A DNA stretch of 64,000 nucleotides from contig UQCD01000010.1 of assembly GCA_900539455.1 (NCBI GenBank), positions 1 through 64,000 on the forward strand, given 5' to 3'. The stretch's first letter is position 1, and each line of letters starts with the position of its first letter. The notes under the pieces were generated by a model, which saw only the letters and a program-made list of their open reading frames with translations, made no database searches and was not told the DNA's origin. Positions 1 to 9,684 of this stretch are shown here, piece after piece. Both the position numbers and the translations under genes were made by a program. This stretch comes from an uncultured Eubacteriales bacterium. GTDB lineage: Bacteria > Bacillota > Clostridia > Lachnospirales > Lachnospiraceae.

Positions 1-2876
1 TTTATTGGCCTGGCTGGTTTAGTAGTCGACTGAGTCGGCTTAGTAGTAGCCTGTGTAGGTTTGGTTGCAGGCTGGCTTGGTTTGGTAGTTGGCTGGCTTG
101 GTCTGGTGGTTGGCTGGCTTGGCTTGGTGGTTGGCTGGCTTGGATTTGTTGACGGCTGGGTTGAGCCTGTGGTTTCTTGTATCTTGCCTATTTTTAAAGG
201 CGTGCTCTGTACTGCACTAAGCTCTCTTCTGGTCGCATAAAATAAGCTTCTGCCCTCTGCCACAACCTTTACATAATACTGCCTGCCACCATTTTCCTTA
301 TATTTTGTAGTATAGGAATTTTGAGTTGTTGTATAACAGGTGTAGGGACCATTTTTGCTTTCTGCAATATATACATTGTACCTTATATCTTGATAAGTGC
401 CTGATGAATTGTCAAAAGAATCCCATCTTAAAACCATATAGCCTGATGAATCCACCTGATATTTCAGGTTAGTTAATGAAGAATATCTAATATACATGCC
501 ACTAAGTGCTTTATATTCTCCCATTTTCTTTATACCGTCCTCTATAATATACGGATATACATAGTAGGTAACCTGTTTGTTTTCATCATAATTTTTTAAA
601 TCATCTGTATATGTAGTAACATTTTTTACATCTATTTCTGTACTATTATTATCTATAACTCTTACGATGTAATAGCCAGTTGCATTGTCTACCTTACTCC
701 AGCTAAGCACACCCTTTTTATACTGCTCCATATTAGCTGAAAACGCTGCTGGTGCTGACAGTTTTTTCTGTCCGTTTACAATATTACTATCTGTAGATTT
801 GTAGTTATTGCTTCCATTTGATGTAACTGTCTTTATTTTATAATAATATTTTGTATTATATTTTTTTCCATATGTAGTATCTGTATAGGAGTTCAAATCT
901 CCGGATATATTTTTAATAAAGCTAAAGGTCATTCCGTCCGTTGAACCATAAAGCTCATAAGCTTTAGCACCCTCTACCATATCCCAGCTAAGCATTATGC
1001 CATTGCCTGTTGATTTAACATTGGTAATCACTGTACTTATAGGGCCTACTGCAATACTTTTAATATCTGAGGCTTTTACATTTTCCAGAACAGTATTATT
1101 GTTGTATGCCTTTACATAGTAATAGTATTTCTTTCCTACTGCAACCTTCTGGTCCTTATATTCACATTGGCTGCCATCGTATATTTTAGTATACGCTCCG
1201 TCTATGGCTTCACTTCTATATAGTGCATATGCGGCAGCACCTTCTACCTTCTTCCATTGGATATATACATTATTCATACTTTCCTGCCCAATGCTTGTAA
1301 TTGATGAACCAGACAAGGTATCGGTTGCGTCATTCGTAAATGCCTTAATACAGAAATTTACATCTGGGTAGTAGTCATTTTTTATATTTACATCCACCCA
1401 GCTATTTCTCCAAAAATAGCTCTGGTTCAGGTCTGTTGCATTATCTACACGCAACAGTTCATCTCCATTATCATCAACTGTAACATAGGAGCTGGTAGAA
1501 TATTCTATCCTAGGAACACTGTCAAAGGTTATCACAACTGAAAACATTTCCTTTGGATTCAGCTTGATAGTTTCAGGCAATTCCACAGTATAGTAGCCTT
1601 TATAAGAGGTTTTTCCACTGGTTGTTGCAATAAGTGTGCCATTTTCCGGCAAAATTTTTCCTGTACTGCCGGCAAGCTTATATATATTCACTGTATATCC
1701 AACATTTTCATTTTCAAGGGCAAAAGAAACTGTTCTTAGTTCCTGTGTTTTTTCGTTTTCAATTTTGAATACATTGGCAAATTTAGTTGCATCATTGTAC
1801 CAGCCAGTATATTGCTTTGTAATGTTTGCAAATATTGTACTGCCGTCATGTTGATAGTTATGCTCATAGGTGCCCGCTGGAACTACTTCATATATAGTAC
1901 CCTCTGAGGCTGACAAACTTGCGTCATAGTAGGACATCCAGAAATATCCATTATCTCCTGCATATTGATTCCAGCTGTTTTTCACAAGCCAGCCCCCATT
2001 TTCAGGTGGCTCACTAACTCCGTGATTTGCAAATAATGCTTTATCAATATTGTCGTCCCAGCCGACTATAGTGATAGCGTGGTTGTAGCCTGTAACTTCG
2101 CTGTTATATACATACTTGTCTGAAAAGGTCTGTAAGCCTACAGCATACATCGCTGCAACTGCACCATTATCCATAACAGCATTTTTTATTCTATCAATAT
2201 CCTTCATACTAATATATTTTTGCCCTGTTAAAATATATGAAATATCCTCTTTTTTGTATGTATATTTGTTGCTTTCCTTGTCTAACTCCCCATAATAAAG
2301 GCCATCTGCTGATACTGCCTTATCCTCATTTACAATAGCTGCCCATTTGCTAAGAGGTTTAAATGCCATACTATTATTTCCACCATTTTGGAAGGAATAC
2401 TGCATTGATTTGTTGGTAGTCACATCACCAGTTGTTCCACCTATTTCATCCACAAAGGAACTGTCATTATAAGTCATATATGCAAGAGCATATTCGGACA
2501 AATCTACTTTGCTCGGACTGTCTACATAGCCATGTGACAATATATAGCTTTCCATAGCGGCACAGGCTGCATATGACCAGCAAATACCAAGACTTCCCTG
2601 ATTTTTAACTGAGGTTACAAAGCCTTTTTCTACTGAGGAATATTTTTCTGGCAAAATGTTATTGCTAAGGCTGTTTACCACGGCCAGATTACTTGCAGCT
2701 AACTTATCCTCACTTACAGAAATATTTGTGTCCGAGGCATTTGCGGCAGCATTAGAAACCTCTCCTGCCGAAATATCCATAGGAAAATAAGCTGTTGTTC
2801 CAAGCATTGCAACAGCCACAGACAGAGCAGAAAATCTTTTACTTATACCCTTAAAATCAAATTTGTAGCTTCTCAT
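1..2876 (-). CDS. Secreted papain-family (C1A) cysteine protease with Fn3-like repeats, 3' end outside window
   Basis: Open from ATG at 2876 to the window edge with no stop, so at least 958 residues and C-terminally incomplete. The N-terminus has a signal-peptide-like segment (about residues 12-35). A papain-type peptidase domain follows: catalytic Cys99 in NQGSLGICWSYA, His266 in NHAITIVGWD and Asn300 in VKNSW, the full C/H/N triad, so probably active. After about residue 500 come roughly four Fn3-like beta repeats with recurring 'W.....A..Y.LYRS' patterns. The tail is a Thr/Pro/Gln/Lys repeat (TTKPSQP-like), typical of a wall-spanning linker. Likely an exported, surface-associated protease. 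What lies beyond the linker (anchor or binding domain) cannot be seen. Only a weak Shine-Dalgarno (GGACGG) precedes the start. Confidence 0.85.
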   Translation of the reverse strand, partial: MRSYKFDFKGISKRFSALSVAVAMLGTTAYFPMDISAGEVSNAAANASDTNISVSEDKLAASNLAVVNSLSNNILPEKYSSVEKGFVTSVKNQGSLGICWSYAACAAMESYILSHGYVDSPSKVDLSEYALAYMTYNDSSFVDEIGGTTGDVTTNKSMQYSFQNGGNNSMAFKPLSKWAAIVNEDKAVSADGLYYGELDKESNKYTYKKEDISYILTGQKYISMKDIDRIKNAVMDNGAVAAMYAVGLQTFSDKYVYNSEVTGYNHAITIVGWDDNIDKALFANHGVSEPPENGGWLVKNSWNQYAGDNGYFWMSYYDASLSASEGTIYEVVPAGTYEHNYQHDGSTIFANITKQYTGWYNDATKFANVFKIENEKTQELRTVSFALENENVGYTVNIYKLAGSTGKILPENGTLIATTSGKTSYKGYYTVELPETIKLNPKEMFSVVITFDSVPRIEYSTSSYVTVDDNGDELLRVDNATDLNQSYFWRNSWVDVNIKNDYYPDVNFCIKAFTNDATDTLSGSSITSIGQESMNNVYIQWKKVEGAAAYALYRSEAIDGAYTKIYDGSQCEYKDQKVAVGKKYYYYVKAYNNNTVLENVKASDIKSIAVGPISTVITNVKSTGNGIMLSWDMVEGAKAYELYGSTDGMTFSFIKNISGDLNSYTDTTYGKKYNTKYYYKIKTVTSNGSNNYKSTDSNIVNGQKKLSAPAAFSANMEQYKKGVLSWSKVDNATGYYIVRVIDNNSTEIDVKNVTTYTDDLKNYDENKQVTYYVYPYIIEDGIKKMGEYKALSGMYIRYSSLTNLKYQVDSSGYMVLRWDSFDNSSGTYQDIRYNVYIAESKNGPYTCYTTTQNSYTTKYKENGGRQYYVKVVAEGRSLFYATRRELSAVQSTPLKIGKIQETTGSTQPSTNPSQPTTKPSQPTTRPSQPTTKPSQPATKPTQATTKPTQSTTKPARPI

Positions 2877-3028
2877 ATTTTATCCGTCCATATTCTTTTA
2901 ATTTTTAGAAGTTAATCCTGCTATTTTAATTTTCTATATACTCACTATATTAATGCTCTTATTATACCATACATTTATACGATTCCCAAGCATTTTAGTC
3001 CTTTTTTACTATATTTTTTTAGATGTTT

Positions 3029-5719
3029 TTAGATGTTTTTTCCTAGCCTAATATCCTCTAAATACTTTTGAAATTCTGCATCTAAGCTATCAAATAAATA
3101 TACCTTTCCCTTCTGCTCCCAAAGCTTTCTGGCAAACTCCTCTTTTGCATCCTTTAACCTAGCCTCTATTTCTGCCTTTAATTCCCTAGAGGAAATAAGC
3201 ATACAACCAGCCCCTCTGGTTATTACCTGTTCCATCCCGTCCGAGGTTGCAACGGTTATGTCATATTTGCTGGCATTTTCGTGAGTAAATCTTTCTATGT
3301 AGGCGTCTGCTGTCTGTGCCTCTCTTGTATATATCACACATATATTGTGATACTTGCTAATACTTCCCTTGTTTTCAGGTACTTTGTACGCATCGAACAC
3401 GACCATAAGTTTACAGTCTTTAACCCCTTGATAATTACATAAAATATCCATTAGCTTGTCCCTTGCTGCATCAATATTTTCCTTTGCCAGGGAGTTTAAC
3501 TCCTCCCATGCAAATATAACATTATATCCGTCAACTAAAAGATATTTGTCCTTTTTTGCATTTTCCTTATGTTTTACAGACTTTTCACTTTTTGCAGTAT
3601 TACTGTAATTTGAATAATTACCCTCTGCTCTTGCCTTTTTCTTGCCGTAGGTTTTTTCAAATATTTCCTCTAATTCCTTATCTAATACTCCATATTCTAT
3701 TTCTGATTTTTTATTTTTTAGCCTGCTGACTTCATTTTCTGCCACAAGGTTTTTCCTATTTTCTCCCTCAGCATAAGCAGGCTCCAGGTGCATATACTTT
3801 TCTACTTCATCATAATTAACCACATAGCCTGCACCATTGGCACAAAAAACTGAATTTGGTGTATTTTCAATATCCTCTAATGGGTTATAGCCTATATTTT
3901 CTATTATCTCCGTCTGGTTTTCACATTGGTCATAGCCTGCAAAGGCTGTAATAAGTCTTCCCTTTCCTTTAGTGTAAGAAGCTAATTCCATATGGTACCC
4001 CATCATTTTTGCCACAGGTGCTTTACCTGTAATTATTGCAGCATCTCCTTCAATAACTGGTGCTTCAAATTTGCCCTTCATTCTTTCTAAGTCAACCATA
4101 GCCTTTCCTATACATTGACTAGGTATTTCTAATTGAAATTCATAATAAGGCTCTAATAATATAGATTTCGCCTTCATTAAGCCCTGTCTTATGGCTCTGT
4201 AGGTTGCCTGTCTGAAATCCCCACCTTCAGTATGTTTTTTATGTGCCTTGCCCGCTACAATTACAAGCTCCATGTCTGTAATTTCACTGCCCGTAAGCAC
4301 TCCCTTATGGTGTTTTTCCTTAATATGAGTTTCTATAAGCCGCTGCCAGTTTCTATCCAGCTCATCAACGCCCACCTTTGAGGATACTTTTATTCCCTCA
4401 CCTCTTTTTAGTGGCTTCATTAATAAATGTACCTCTGCATAATGCTTTAATGGCTCGTAATGACCTACTCCAACTACATTGTCCACAATAGTTTCTTTAT
4501 AGATAATTTTGCCCTTGTCAAATGCAGCCTCAATATCAAATCTATCCTTAATAATACTTTTTAAAACCTCTGTCTGGATTTCTCCCATTAGCTCAACTTC
4601 TATTTCCTTGGTGGTATCATTCCATTTAAAGTTTAAGGAAGGGTCCTCATCATTTAATACCTTTATTGTATTAAAAACCTTCATAACATCCTCATTTTCA
4701 CCTAAAATTACGCTTACCCTAAGTACCGGTTTAGTATCTATGCTTGTATCTGTTTCGTTTTTGCCGAAGCCCATACCAGCAAAGGAGCTTGTAAGTCCCG
4801 TAACCTCTACCACCATTCCCTTATAGGCCTCATTTACCATTTCATATTTTGAACCAGAATATATTCTTATTTGATTTATTTTTTCTTCAACACCGTTTAT
4901 CTTAATTATATCCTTAGAATGCAGCACTCCACCTGTAACCTTTATATGTGTAAGTCTTTCTCCATTATCCCCTATTGAGATTTTGTATACTATACCGGAA
5001 GCCTTTACATCATCCTCTTGTTCCTTTTCATATTGTGTAAAATTGTTTATTCCTGCCAGTAATTCCTCTATGCCCTCTAGCTTTAATGCACTTCCAAAGA
5101 AAACCGGTGTAAGCTTTTCCTTTGCAACTGCCCAGGAAATATCCTTTCCTGTAAGTGTTTCTCCTTCTAAATATTTCTCCAGAAGTGTTTCATCACAGGC
5201 AGCTATATTTTCCATATATTGTTCATTATCTTTATCAGTAAAATTTATAAAATTGTCCTTCAGCTTAGTGAAAAGCTCATCTATTATGTCACTATTCTCT
5301 CTATCAGACATATCCATTTTATTAACAAAAACAAAGGTTGGAATATTGTATTTTTTTAGTAATCTCCAAAGTGTAAAGGTGTGGCTTTGCAGACTACTGC
5401 TGCCATTGATTACAAGCAAGCCATAATCTAATGCCTTTAAGGTTCTTTCCATTTCTGTGCTAAAATCTATATGTCCTGGTGTATCTAATAAAAATAAATT
5501 GGTATTTTCGTACTTAATCACAGCCTGCTTTGAAAATATAGTTATACCTCTTTGTTTTTCTAAAAAATGTGTATCTAAAAAAGCATCACCGTGGTCTACT
5601 CTTCCTATTTTTCGTACACTTCCACTTTTATAAAGCAATGCTTCCGATAATGTAGTTTTTCCTGCATCTACATGGGCTAAAATTCCCACCGTAATGTTTT
5701 TTTCTCTCATATTGTTCAT
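3029..5719 (-). CDS. TetM/EF-G-like translation GTPase fused to a C-terminal NYN (YacP/Rae1-like) domain
   Basis: 896 residues. The N-terminal two thirds is an EF-G/TetM-type ribosomal GTPase: P-loop AHVDAGKT (residues 15-22), DTPGH near 80, NKMD near 134, then EF-G-like domains to about residue 650. After a charged linker (about 660-725) comes a NYN/PIN-like domain beginning LLVDGYNVIF, with further acidic positions in VVFDAY, TADAYIER and TSDGMEQ, matching the YacP/Rae1 family. B. subtilis Rae1 is a ribosome-associated endoribonuclease, so the fusion suggests a factor that binds the ribosomal A site and may cut mRNA. Such proteins are often labelled tetracycline resistance; drug protection is not shown by the sequence. 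The start may be Met1 or Met4; neither has a strong Shine-Dalgarno. A bare TetM-like factor is about 640 residues. Confidence 0.85.
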   Translation of the reverse strand: MNNMREKNITVGILAHVDAGKTTLSEALLYKSGSVRKIGRVDHGDAFLDTHFLEKQRGITIFSKQAVIKYENTNLFLLDTPGHIDFSTEMERTLKALDYGLLVINGSSSLQSHTFTLWRLLKKYNIPTFVFVNKMDMSDRENSDIIDELFTKLKDNFINFTDKDNEQYMENIAACDETLLEKYLEGETLTGKDISWAVAKEKLTPVFFGSALKLEGIEELLAGINNFTQYEKEQEDDVKASGIVYKISIGDNGERLTHIKVTGGVLHSKDIIKINGVEEKINQIRIYSGSKYEMVNEAYKGMVVEVTGLTSSFAGMGFGKNETDTSIDTKPVLRVSVILGENEDVMKVFNTIKVLNDEDPSLNFKWNDTTKEIEVELMGEIQTEVLKSIIKDRFDIEAAFDKGKIIYKETIVDNVVGVGHYEPLKHYAEVHLLMKPLKRGEGIKVSSKVGVDELDRNWQRLIETHIKEKHHKGVLTGSEITDMELVIVAGKAHKKHTEGGDFRQATYRAIRQGLMKAKSILLEPYYEFQLEIPSQCIGKAMVDLERMKGKFEAPVIEGDAAIITGKAPVAKMMGYHMELASYTKGKGRLITAFAGYDQCENQTEIIENIGYNPLEDIENTPNSVFCANGAGYVVNYDEVEKYMHLEPAYAEGENRKNLVAENEVSRLKNKKSEIEYGVLDKELEEIFEKTYGKKKARAEGNYSNYSNTAKSEKSVKHKENAKKDKYLLVDGYNVIFAWEELNSLAKENIDAARDKLMDILCNYQGVKDCKLMVVFDAYKVPENKGSISKYHNICVIYTREAQTADAYIERFTHENASKYDITVATSDGMEQVITRGAGCMLISSRELKAEIEARLKDAKEEFARKLWEQKGKVYLFDSLDAEFQKYLEDIRLGKNI

Positions 5720-5904
5720 TTTACTTCTTTATATTCCTATCTATATTTAGTTTCTTATATGTTCTCTCGTTAATTTCTATCTGTATATTTCTAATTTATT
5801 TTACTTTATATCCAACTACTTTCAATATATTATAGCACACCACTATGTTTTTATTCTTATCTTTCATCCTTTTTCTTAATTTTTTGTTTAAAAAAAATAT
5901 TTTT

Positions 5905-5933
5905 TTGACACAATATCTTTATTGGTTTATTAT
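5905..5933 (+). promoter_or_regulatory. Sigma-A promoter of the degV-like gene
   Basis: TTGACA at 5905-5910, a 17-bp spacer and TATTAT at 5928-5933. This is a near-consensus vegetative promoter about 40 bp upstream of the start codon at 5974. Confidence 0.7.
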
Positions 5934-5973
5934 TATAGTACATATGTGTACAAACCTAGAAAGGAAGTTTTTT

Positions 5974-6822
5974 ATGATTAAAATAATCTCCGACAGCACT
6001 TGCGATTTATCTGCTGAATTATTATCTAAATATGACATTTCTATTTTGCCTCTGCACATTCTTTTAGGTGAAAAAGAATACAGAGATGGTTTGGATATAA
6101 CACCTGATGACATTTATGTCTGGTCTGATGAGCATAAAACAACACCTAAAACCTCTGCTCCAGCACTTACTGATGCCATATCACTGTTTAAGCCTTTTAT
6201 AGAAAATGGTGATGAAATAATTGCATTTTCCATATCCTCAGATATGTCTACTTCGTGTAATGTAATGAAATTGGCTGCCGAACAGCTTGATGCCCAAAAC
6301 AAGGTTTTTGTTATTGATTCAGCAAACCTGTCTACTGGTATAGGACTATTAGTAATAAAGGCTGCTATTATGGCTAAAGAGGGAAAAACAGTACGCGAAA
6401 TAGTTGAAAGTATTGAAGCTTTAAAGGATTATGTGCGTGCAAGCTTTGTTGTTGACACACTAACTTATCTTCATCGTGGTGGCAGATGCAGCTCAGTTGC
6501 AGCCCTTGCAGGAAGCGTTTTAAAGCTACATCCTAAAATTGTAGTAGAACATGGAAAAATGGACGCTACTAAAAAATATCGTGGTAAAATCGAGTCTGTA
6601 ATTTTGCAATATGCAAAGGACCTTGAAGAAGCCTTAAAAAGCTCTCAGCCAGAAAGAGTATTTATTACACACTCAGGCTGTGATGAAAAGATTATTGAAG
6701 CTGTAAAGGACTATTTAAAATCACTAAACATTTTTGAAGAAATTTTAGTAACCCGCGCAGGTGGTGTTATTTCTTCCCACTGTGGTCCAGGTACATTAGG
6801 TGTACTGTTTATATCGAAATAA
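5974..6822 (+). CDS. DegV family fatty-acid-binding protein
   Basis: 282 residues from ATG 5974 (MIKIISDSTCDLS). This start has AAGGAAG 6 nt upstream. An upstream in-frame extension to 5845 would overlap the promoter and encode hydrophobic junk, so it was rejected. DegV/FakB signatures include the N-terminal ISDST motif, TPKTSAPA and GGRCSS. FakB-type DegV proteins carry fatty acids for phosphorylation by FakA; no fakA lies nearby, so the ligand role is family inference. Single-gene unit with its own promoter and terminator. Confidence 0.9.
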   Translation: MIKIISDSTCDLSAELLSKYDISILPLHILLGEKEYRDGLDITPDDIYVWSDEHKTTPKTSAPALTDAISLFKPFIENGDEIIAFSISSDMSTSCNVMKLAAEQLDAQNKVFVIDSANLSTGIGLLVIKAAIMAKEGKTVREIVESIEALKDYVRASFVVDTLTYLHRGGRCSSVAALAGSVLKLHPKIVVEHGKMDATKKYRGKIESVILQYAKDLEEALKSSQPERVFITHSGCDEKIIEAVKDYLKSLNIFEEILVTRAGGVISSHCGPGTLGVLFISK

Positions 6823-6827
6823 CCCCT

Positions 6828-6869
6828 ATATCTTAGGACATAAGTTTTAGTGTCCTAAGATATTTTTTT
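6828..6869 (+). terminator. Rho-independent terminator of degV-like gene
   Basis: Perfect 13-bp inverted repeat (6828-6840 and 6851-6863) with a 10-nt loop, followed by a T run. It overlaps the last codons of the convergent alkD-like gene, which ends at 6833, so the two genes share this structure. Confidence 0.85.
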
Positions 6870-7522
6870 GTTTTATCAGAAATTCTTCTGCTTTCAATAG
6901 CTTTCTGAATTGATTTGTTGTGTGTCCACTTATCCATAACAGGACTTGTAAAATACCTAATAGCTATATCATATTGCTTTACCAACGCAATACTAAAATA
7001 CCACGCTCTAGCCATATTTATATAATATTCCTCAGATATAATATTAGCTACTAAATCCAGCATTTCTGTTTTAAACAGCCCATCATCTAAAAATCCCATT
7101 AAAGTAACTATCCCATATCGTTTAACATATACTCTATCATCGGCAATCCACTCTTTTGCCCTCTCATATACCTGCTTCGGATATTTTTTGTATATTTTAA
7201 AGGTCATTAAATCACAGGTTGCCCAATTATCCACAAAAGGTAAAAACTGTTCTACATATGTAAGTGTTAAATCAATATCATTTTTGAATAATAGTTCAAT
7301 AAGTATTCCATGAAGATTATTTTCCTCATAATAGGTATGTGGAAGTTCCTTCATAAAATCCATTACAAATTTTTCCTTGCTTATTTCCTTTGCATATTGT
7401 CGCAAAACTGGTGTCCTGACACCTATTACTACTTTTTCATCTACAGTAGGCATAAGACTGCTGTGAAACTTAGCATACTTTAAATCCCTGAGTGTAAATA
7501 AATCCTTTTGTATTTTTTCCAT
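6833..7522 (-). CDS. AlkD-like DNA alkylation repair protein
   Basis: 229 residues, the usual length for AlkD/DNA_alkylation family HEAT-like glycosylases. These remove positively charged alkylated purines (for example 3-methyladenine) without base flipping. Conserved active-site features are visible: the Trp/Asp pair in DNWATCDLM and the later RAWYFS tryptophan, corresponding to the cleft residues of B. cereus AlkD. Its 3' end lies inside the degV terminator hairpin. The downstream hydrolase gene is not obviously co-functional. Confidence 0.85.
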   Translation of the reverse strand: MEKIQKDLFTLRDLKYAKFHSSLMPTVDEKVVIGVRTPVLRQYAKEISKEKFVMDFMKELPHTYYEENNLHGILIELLFKNDIDLTLTYVEQFLPFVDNWATCDLMTFKIYKKYPKQVYERAKEWIADDRVYVKRYGIVTLMGFLDDGLFKTEMLDLVANIISEEYYINMARAWYFSIALVKQYDIAIRYFTSPVMDKWTHNKSIQKAIESRRISDKTKKYLRTLKLMS

Positions 7523-7560
7523 CTGACAAACTCTATTCTGCTTTTTAATTTTTACCTATC

Positions 7561-8079
7561 TTACAATATTTCAATTTGACACATTTTCATGGCAGCTATT
7601 GCATTGCAATGACTTTCCACTGTCACTCCGGCAGTGCAATTTTCCCTGACTACTACTTTTATTTCCGGCAAAAAGGCTTTGATTAATAAAGCATTTGAAA
7701 TTACACAAATATCGGTGCATAAGCCTACTAATTCAACTTCTTCCAAATCCTTTATGGTCTTTAAATATTCTCCAAGCTTTGTTGAACCAAAGGTAATTTT
7801 TTCAAATTCCTTCATATCATCACTTTTTACATTCTCTATTTTCTCATCAAGCTCCCAGCCTGCCGTACCCTTTATACAATGTGTAACTGGTAAATGTCTG
7901 CCCTCGCTGGTTTCTAAATAATTTTCAAAATGCGTGTCCTTTGTAAATACAACCTCTCCCTCATACTCCTGTATCCTTTTTACAACATTATCAACGATTG
8001 CTGCTGCTTCCTTTGTTCCTAATGCACCGTCTATAAAGTCCTTTTGCATATCTACAACTATTAATACTTTTTTGCTCAT
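7561..8079 (-). CDS. Isochorismatase-family cysteine hydrolase, probable nicotinamidase
   Basis: 172 residues. Catalytic layout of the nicotinamidase/isochorismatase family: Asp10 in VDMQKDF, a metal-site-like KDTH followed by LPVTHC, the HCIKGTAGWEL signature, and a nucleophile region GLCTDICV. Together these favour nicotinamidase (deamidation of nicotinamide to nicotinate in NAD salvage) over isochorismatase. The start has GGAG just upstream. The small gene at 8089-8316 precedes it by 9 bp, so the two are probably co-transcribed. Confidence 0.8.
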   Translation of the reverse strand: MSKKVLIVVDMQKDFIDGALGTKEAAAIVDNVVKRIQEYEGEVVFTKDTHFENYLETSEGRHLPVTHCIKGTAGWELDEKIENVKSDDMKEFEKITFGSTKLGEYLKTIKDLEEVELVGLCTDICVISNALLIKAFLPEIKVVVRENCTAGVTVESHCNAIAAMKMCQIEIL

Positions 8080-8088
8080 ATTTTCTCC

Positions 8089-8316
8089 TTACTTTACTGT
8101 AGACTTTAATTCATTAAACAAATCTAAATCTGACTGCTGTACCTTCATATTAGTAGTAACAGGAGCTTCACCTGGCTTTGTCACTGTGATTTCTATAATT
8201 GTTCCCTCTTCTATTCCAGAGCTAAAAACATGCTGAATAAAAGCGGCAAATTTGGGGTGATTACTTACAAAGGCATCCTTTGCCTTCATCATTTTCATTA
8301 CTGACATTGGATTCAT
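8089..8316 (-). CDS. Small conserved-looking hypothetical protein
   Basis: 75 residues (MNPMSVMKMMKAKDAF...). It has a good ribosome-binding site (AGGAGAAAAAAG) and is spaced 9 bp from the hydrolase gene, so it is likely real and co-transcribed. No signal peptide or membrane segment; mixed alpha/beta appearance with a central run of Ile/Thr. I do not recognise the family. Confidence 0.65.
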   Translation of the reverse strand: MNPMSVMKMMKAKDAFVSNHPKFAAFIQHVFSSGIEEGTIIEITVTKPGEAPVTTNMKVQQSDLDLFNELKSTVK

Positions 8317-8390
8317 AACTTTTTTCTCCTTTATGTATTTTTAATTTTTTATAACTACGAGCCACATATGTTTATATAAAACATTAACTA

Positions 8391-8945
8391 TTATATATTT
8401 TTCATAACTTTACAAGGATTTCCATATGCTACCACATTGTCAGGTATATCTTTTGCAACAATACTGCCTGCACCTATAACCACATTGTTTCCTATAGTAA
8501 CCCCTGGCAATATAACTACATTGCCACCTATCCAGACATTATCTCCTATGGTAATAGGCTTTCCAAACTCCAATCCGGAATTTCTAACTGCCGCATCTAT
8601 AGGATGACCTGCTGTATATATTGCTACATTTGGAGCACACATAACATTTTTTCCAATTTTTACTGGTGCAACATCTAATATTGTTAAGTTGTAATTGGCA
8701 TAAAAGTCCTCACCAACTGTAATATTCCAACCATAATCACAATGAAAGGGTGCTTCTATCCACACTCTGTCACCAGTACTGCCAAACAATTCTTTAATAG
8801 CTGCTGTTCTTTTTTCGTCTGGCTCTCGTGGATCTATTAAATTGTAATCGTATATTTTTATTTTACAATTTCTTCGTGCCGCCACAAGCTCATCATCAGA
8901 GGCACTATATAATAAACCTGCTACCATCTTCTCTTTTTCTGTCAT
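8391..8945 (-). CDS. Maltose/galactoside O-acetyltransferase family protein
   Basis: 184 residues with the N-terminal Maa-type helical cap (MTEKEKMVAGLLY) followed by a left-handed beta-helix of hexapeptide repeats (VKIGKN, ITIGDN, VTIGNN, VVIGAG). The catalytic histidine is in YTAGHPID. These enzymes acetylate sugars from acetyl-CoA; the physiological substrate is usually unknown. Stand-alone gene with GGAGAG before the start. Confidence 0.88.
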   Translation of the reverse strand: MTEKEKMVAGLLYSASDDELVAARRNCKIKIYDYNLIDPREPDEKRTAAIKELFGSTGDRVWIEAPFHCDYGWNITVGEDFYANYNLTILDVAPVKIGKNVMCAPNVAIYTAGHPIDAAVRNSGLEFGKPITIGDNVWIGGNVVILPGVTIGNNVVIGAGSIVAKDIPDNVVAYGNPCKVMKNI

Positions 8946-9012
8946 ATGTTCTCTCCTTTAAGAATATTTTGTATATTATCCCATACAACATTTACATTTT
9001 CAAAGAGTTTTA

Positions 9013-9573
9013 TTATTTTATTATGCCTACACCCTCTAATAAAATCTTTAAGGCAATAATTATAAGTATTACACCACCTGTAATCTGTGCCTTTGACTGA
9101 TATTTTGCGCCGAAAATACTACCAAGCTTTACTCCAATAGCTGAACATACGAAGGTTACAACACCTATAAAGGAAACTGCTGGTATTATAGATACCTTTA
9201 AAAAGGCAAAGGTTACACCTACTGCCAATGCGTCAATGCTTGTAGCTATTGCAAGCAAAAACATATTTTTAACACCCATAGAAGCATCCACCTTTTCTTC
9301 TTCACCAAATGCTTCTCTTATCATATTTCCACCTATAAAAATAAGTAAAATAAACGCTATCCAATGGTCATATTTTGTAATCAAATCGGAGAAAAAACTG
9401 CCTAAGAAATATCCTATTAATGGCATCAACGCCTGAAAGCCTCCAAACCATGCCCCTGCTATACACATATGCTTTACCTTTGTCTTTCCTAATGACAAAC
9501 CTTTGCATATAGATACTGCGAAGGCATCCATAGATAAGCCTACTGCTAAAACGAATAATTCAATAATACTCAT
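9013..9573 (-). CDS. mntP: Manganese efflux pump MntP
   Basis: 186 residues, about six transmembrane helices in two inverted halves, each with the MntP acidic motif: SMDAFAVSICKG near the start and SIDALAVGVTF in the second half. The family exports Mn2+ and protects against excess. I looked for a yybP-ykoY manganese riboswitch upstream and saw none; the 5' region is only about 75 nt after the predicted promoter. Confidence 0.9.
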   Translation of the reverse strand: MSIIELFVLAVGLSMDAFAVSICKGLSLGKTKVKHMCIAGAWFGGFQALMPLIGYFLGSFFSDLITKYDHWIAFILLIFIGGNMIREAFGEEEKVDASMGVKNMFLLAIATSIDALAVGVTFAFLKVSIIPAVSFIGVVTFVCSAIGVKLGSIFGAKYQSKAQITGGVILIIIALKILLEGVGIIK

Positions 9574-9648
9574 TTTTTTCTCCTTGTTTCGTAAATCGTT
9601 TGTTAATTATTGATAATTTTTATCCTTTAATTATCGCTTGTTAGACTT

Positions 9649-9684
9649 GCTATTATACTATATTGTGCCACATTTTTCCATTAT
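9649..9684 (-). promoter_or_regulatory. Probable mntP promoter
   Basis: On the minus strand TGGAAA, a 17-bp spacer and a perfect TATAAT lie about 75-110 bp upstream of the mntP start. The -35 is weak (4/6). Positions are approximate. Confidence 0.45.

Noticed and set aside
1636..1854. 72-codon plus-strand frame
   Set aside because: Antisense to the protease gene with no coding features.
3029..5719. Call as a tetracycline resistance determinant
   Set aside because: Only the fold is TetM-like; the NYN fusion and lack of tet-type context argue against assuming resistance.
9574..9680. Manganese riboswitch before mntP
   Set aside because: The leader is too short and lacks the characteristic two-helix internal loops.
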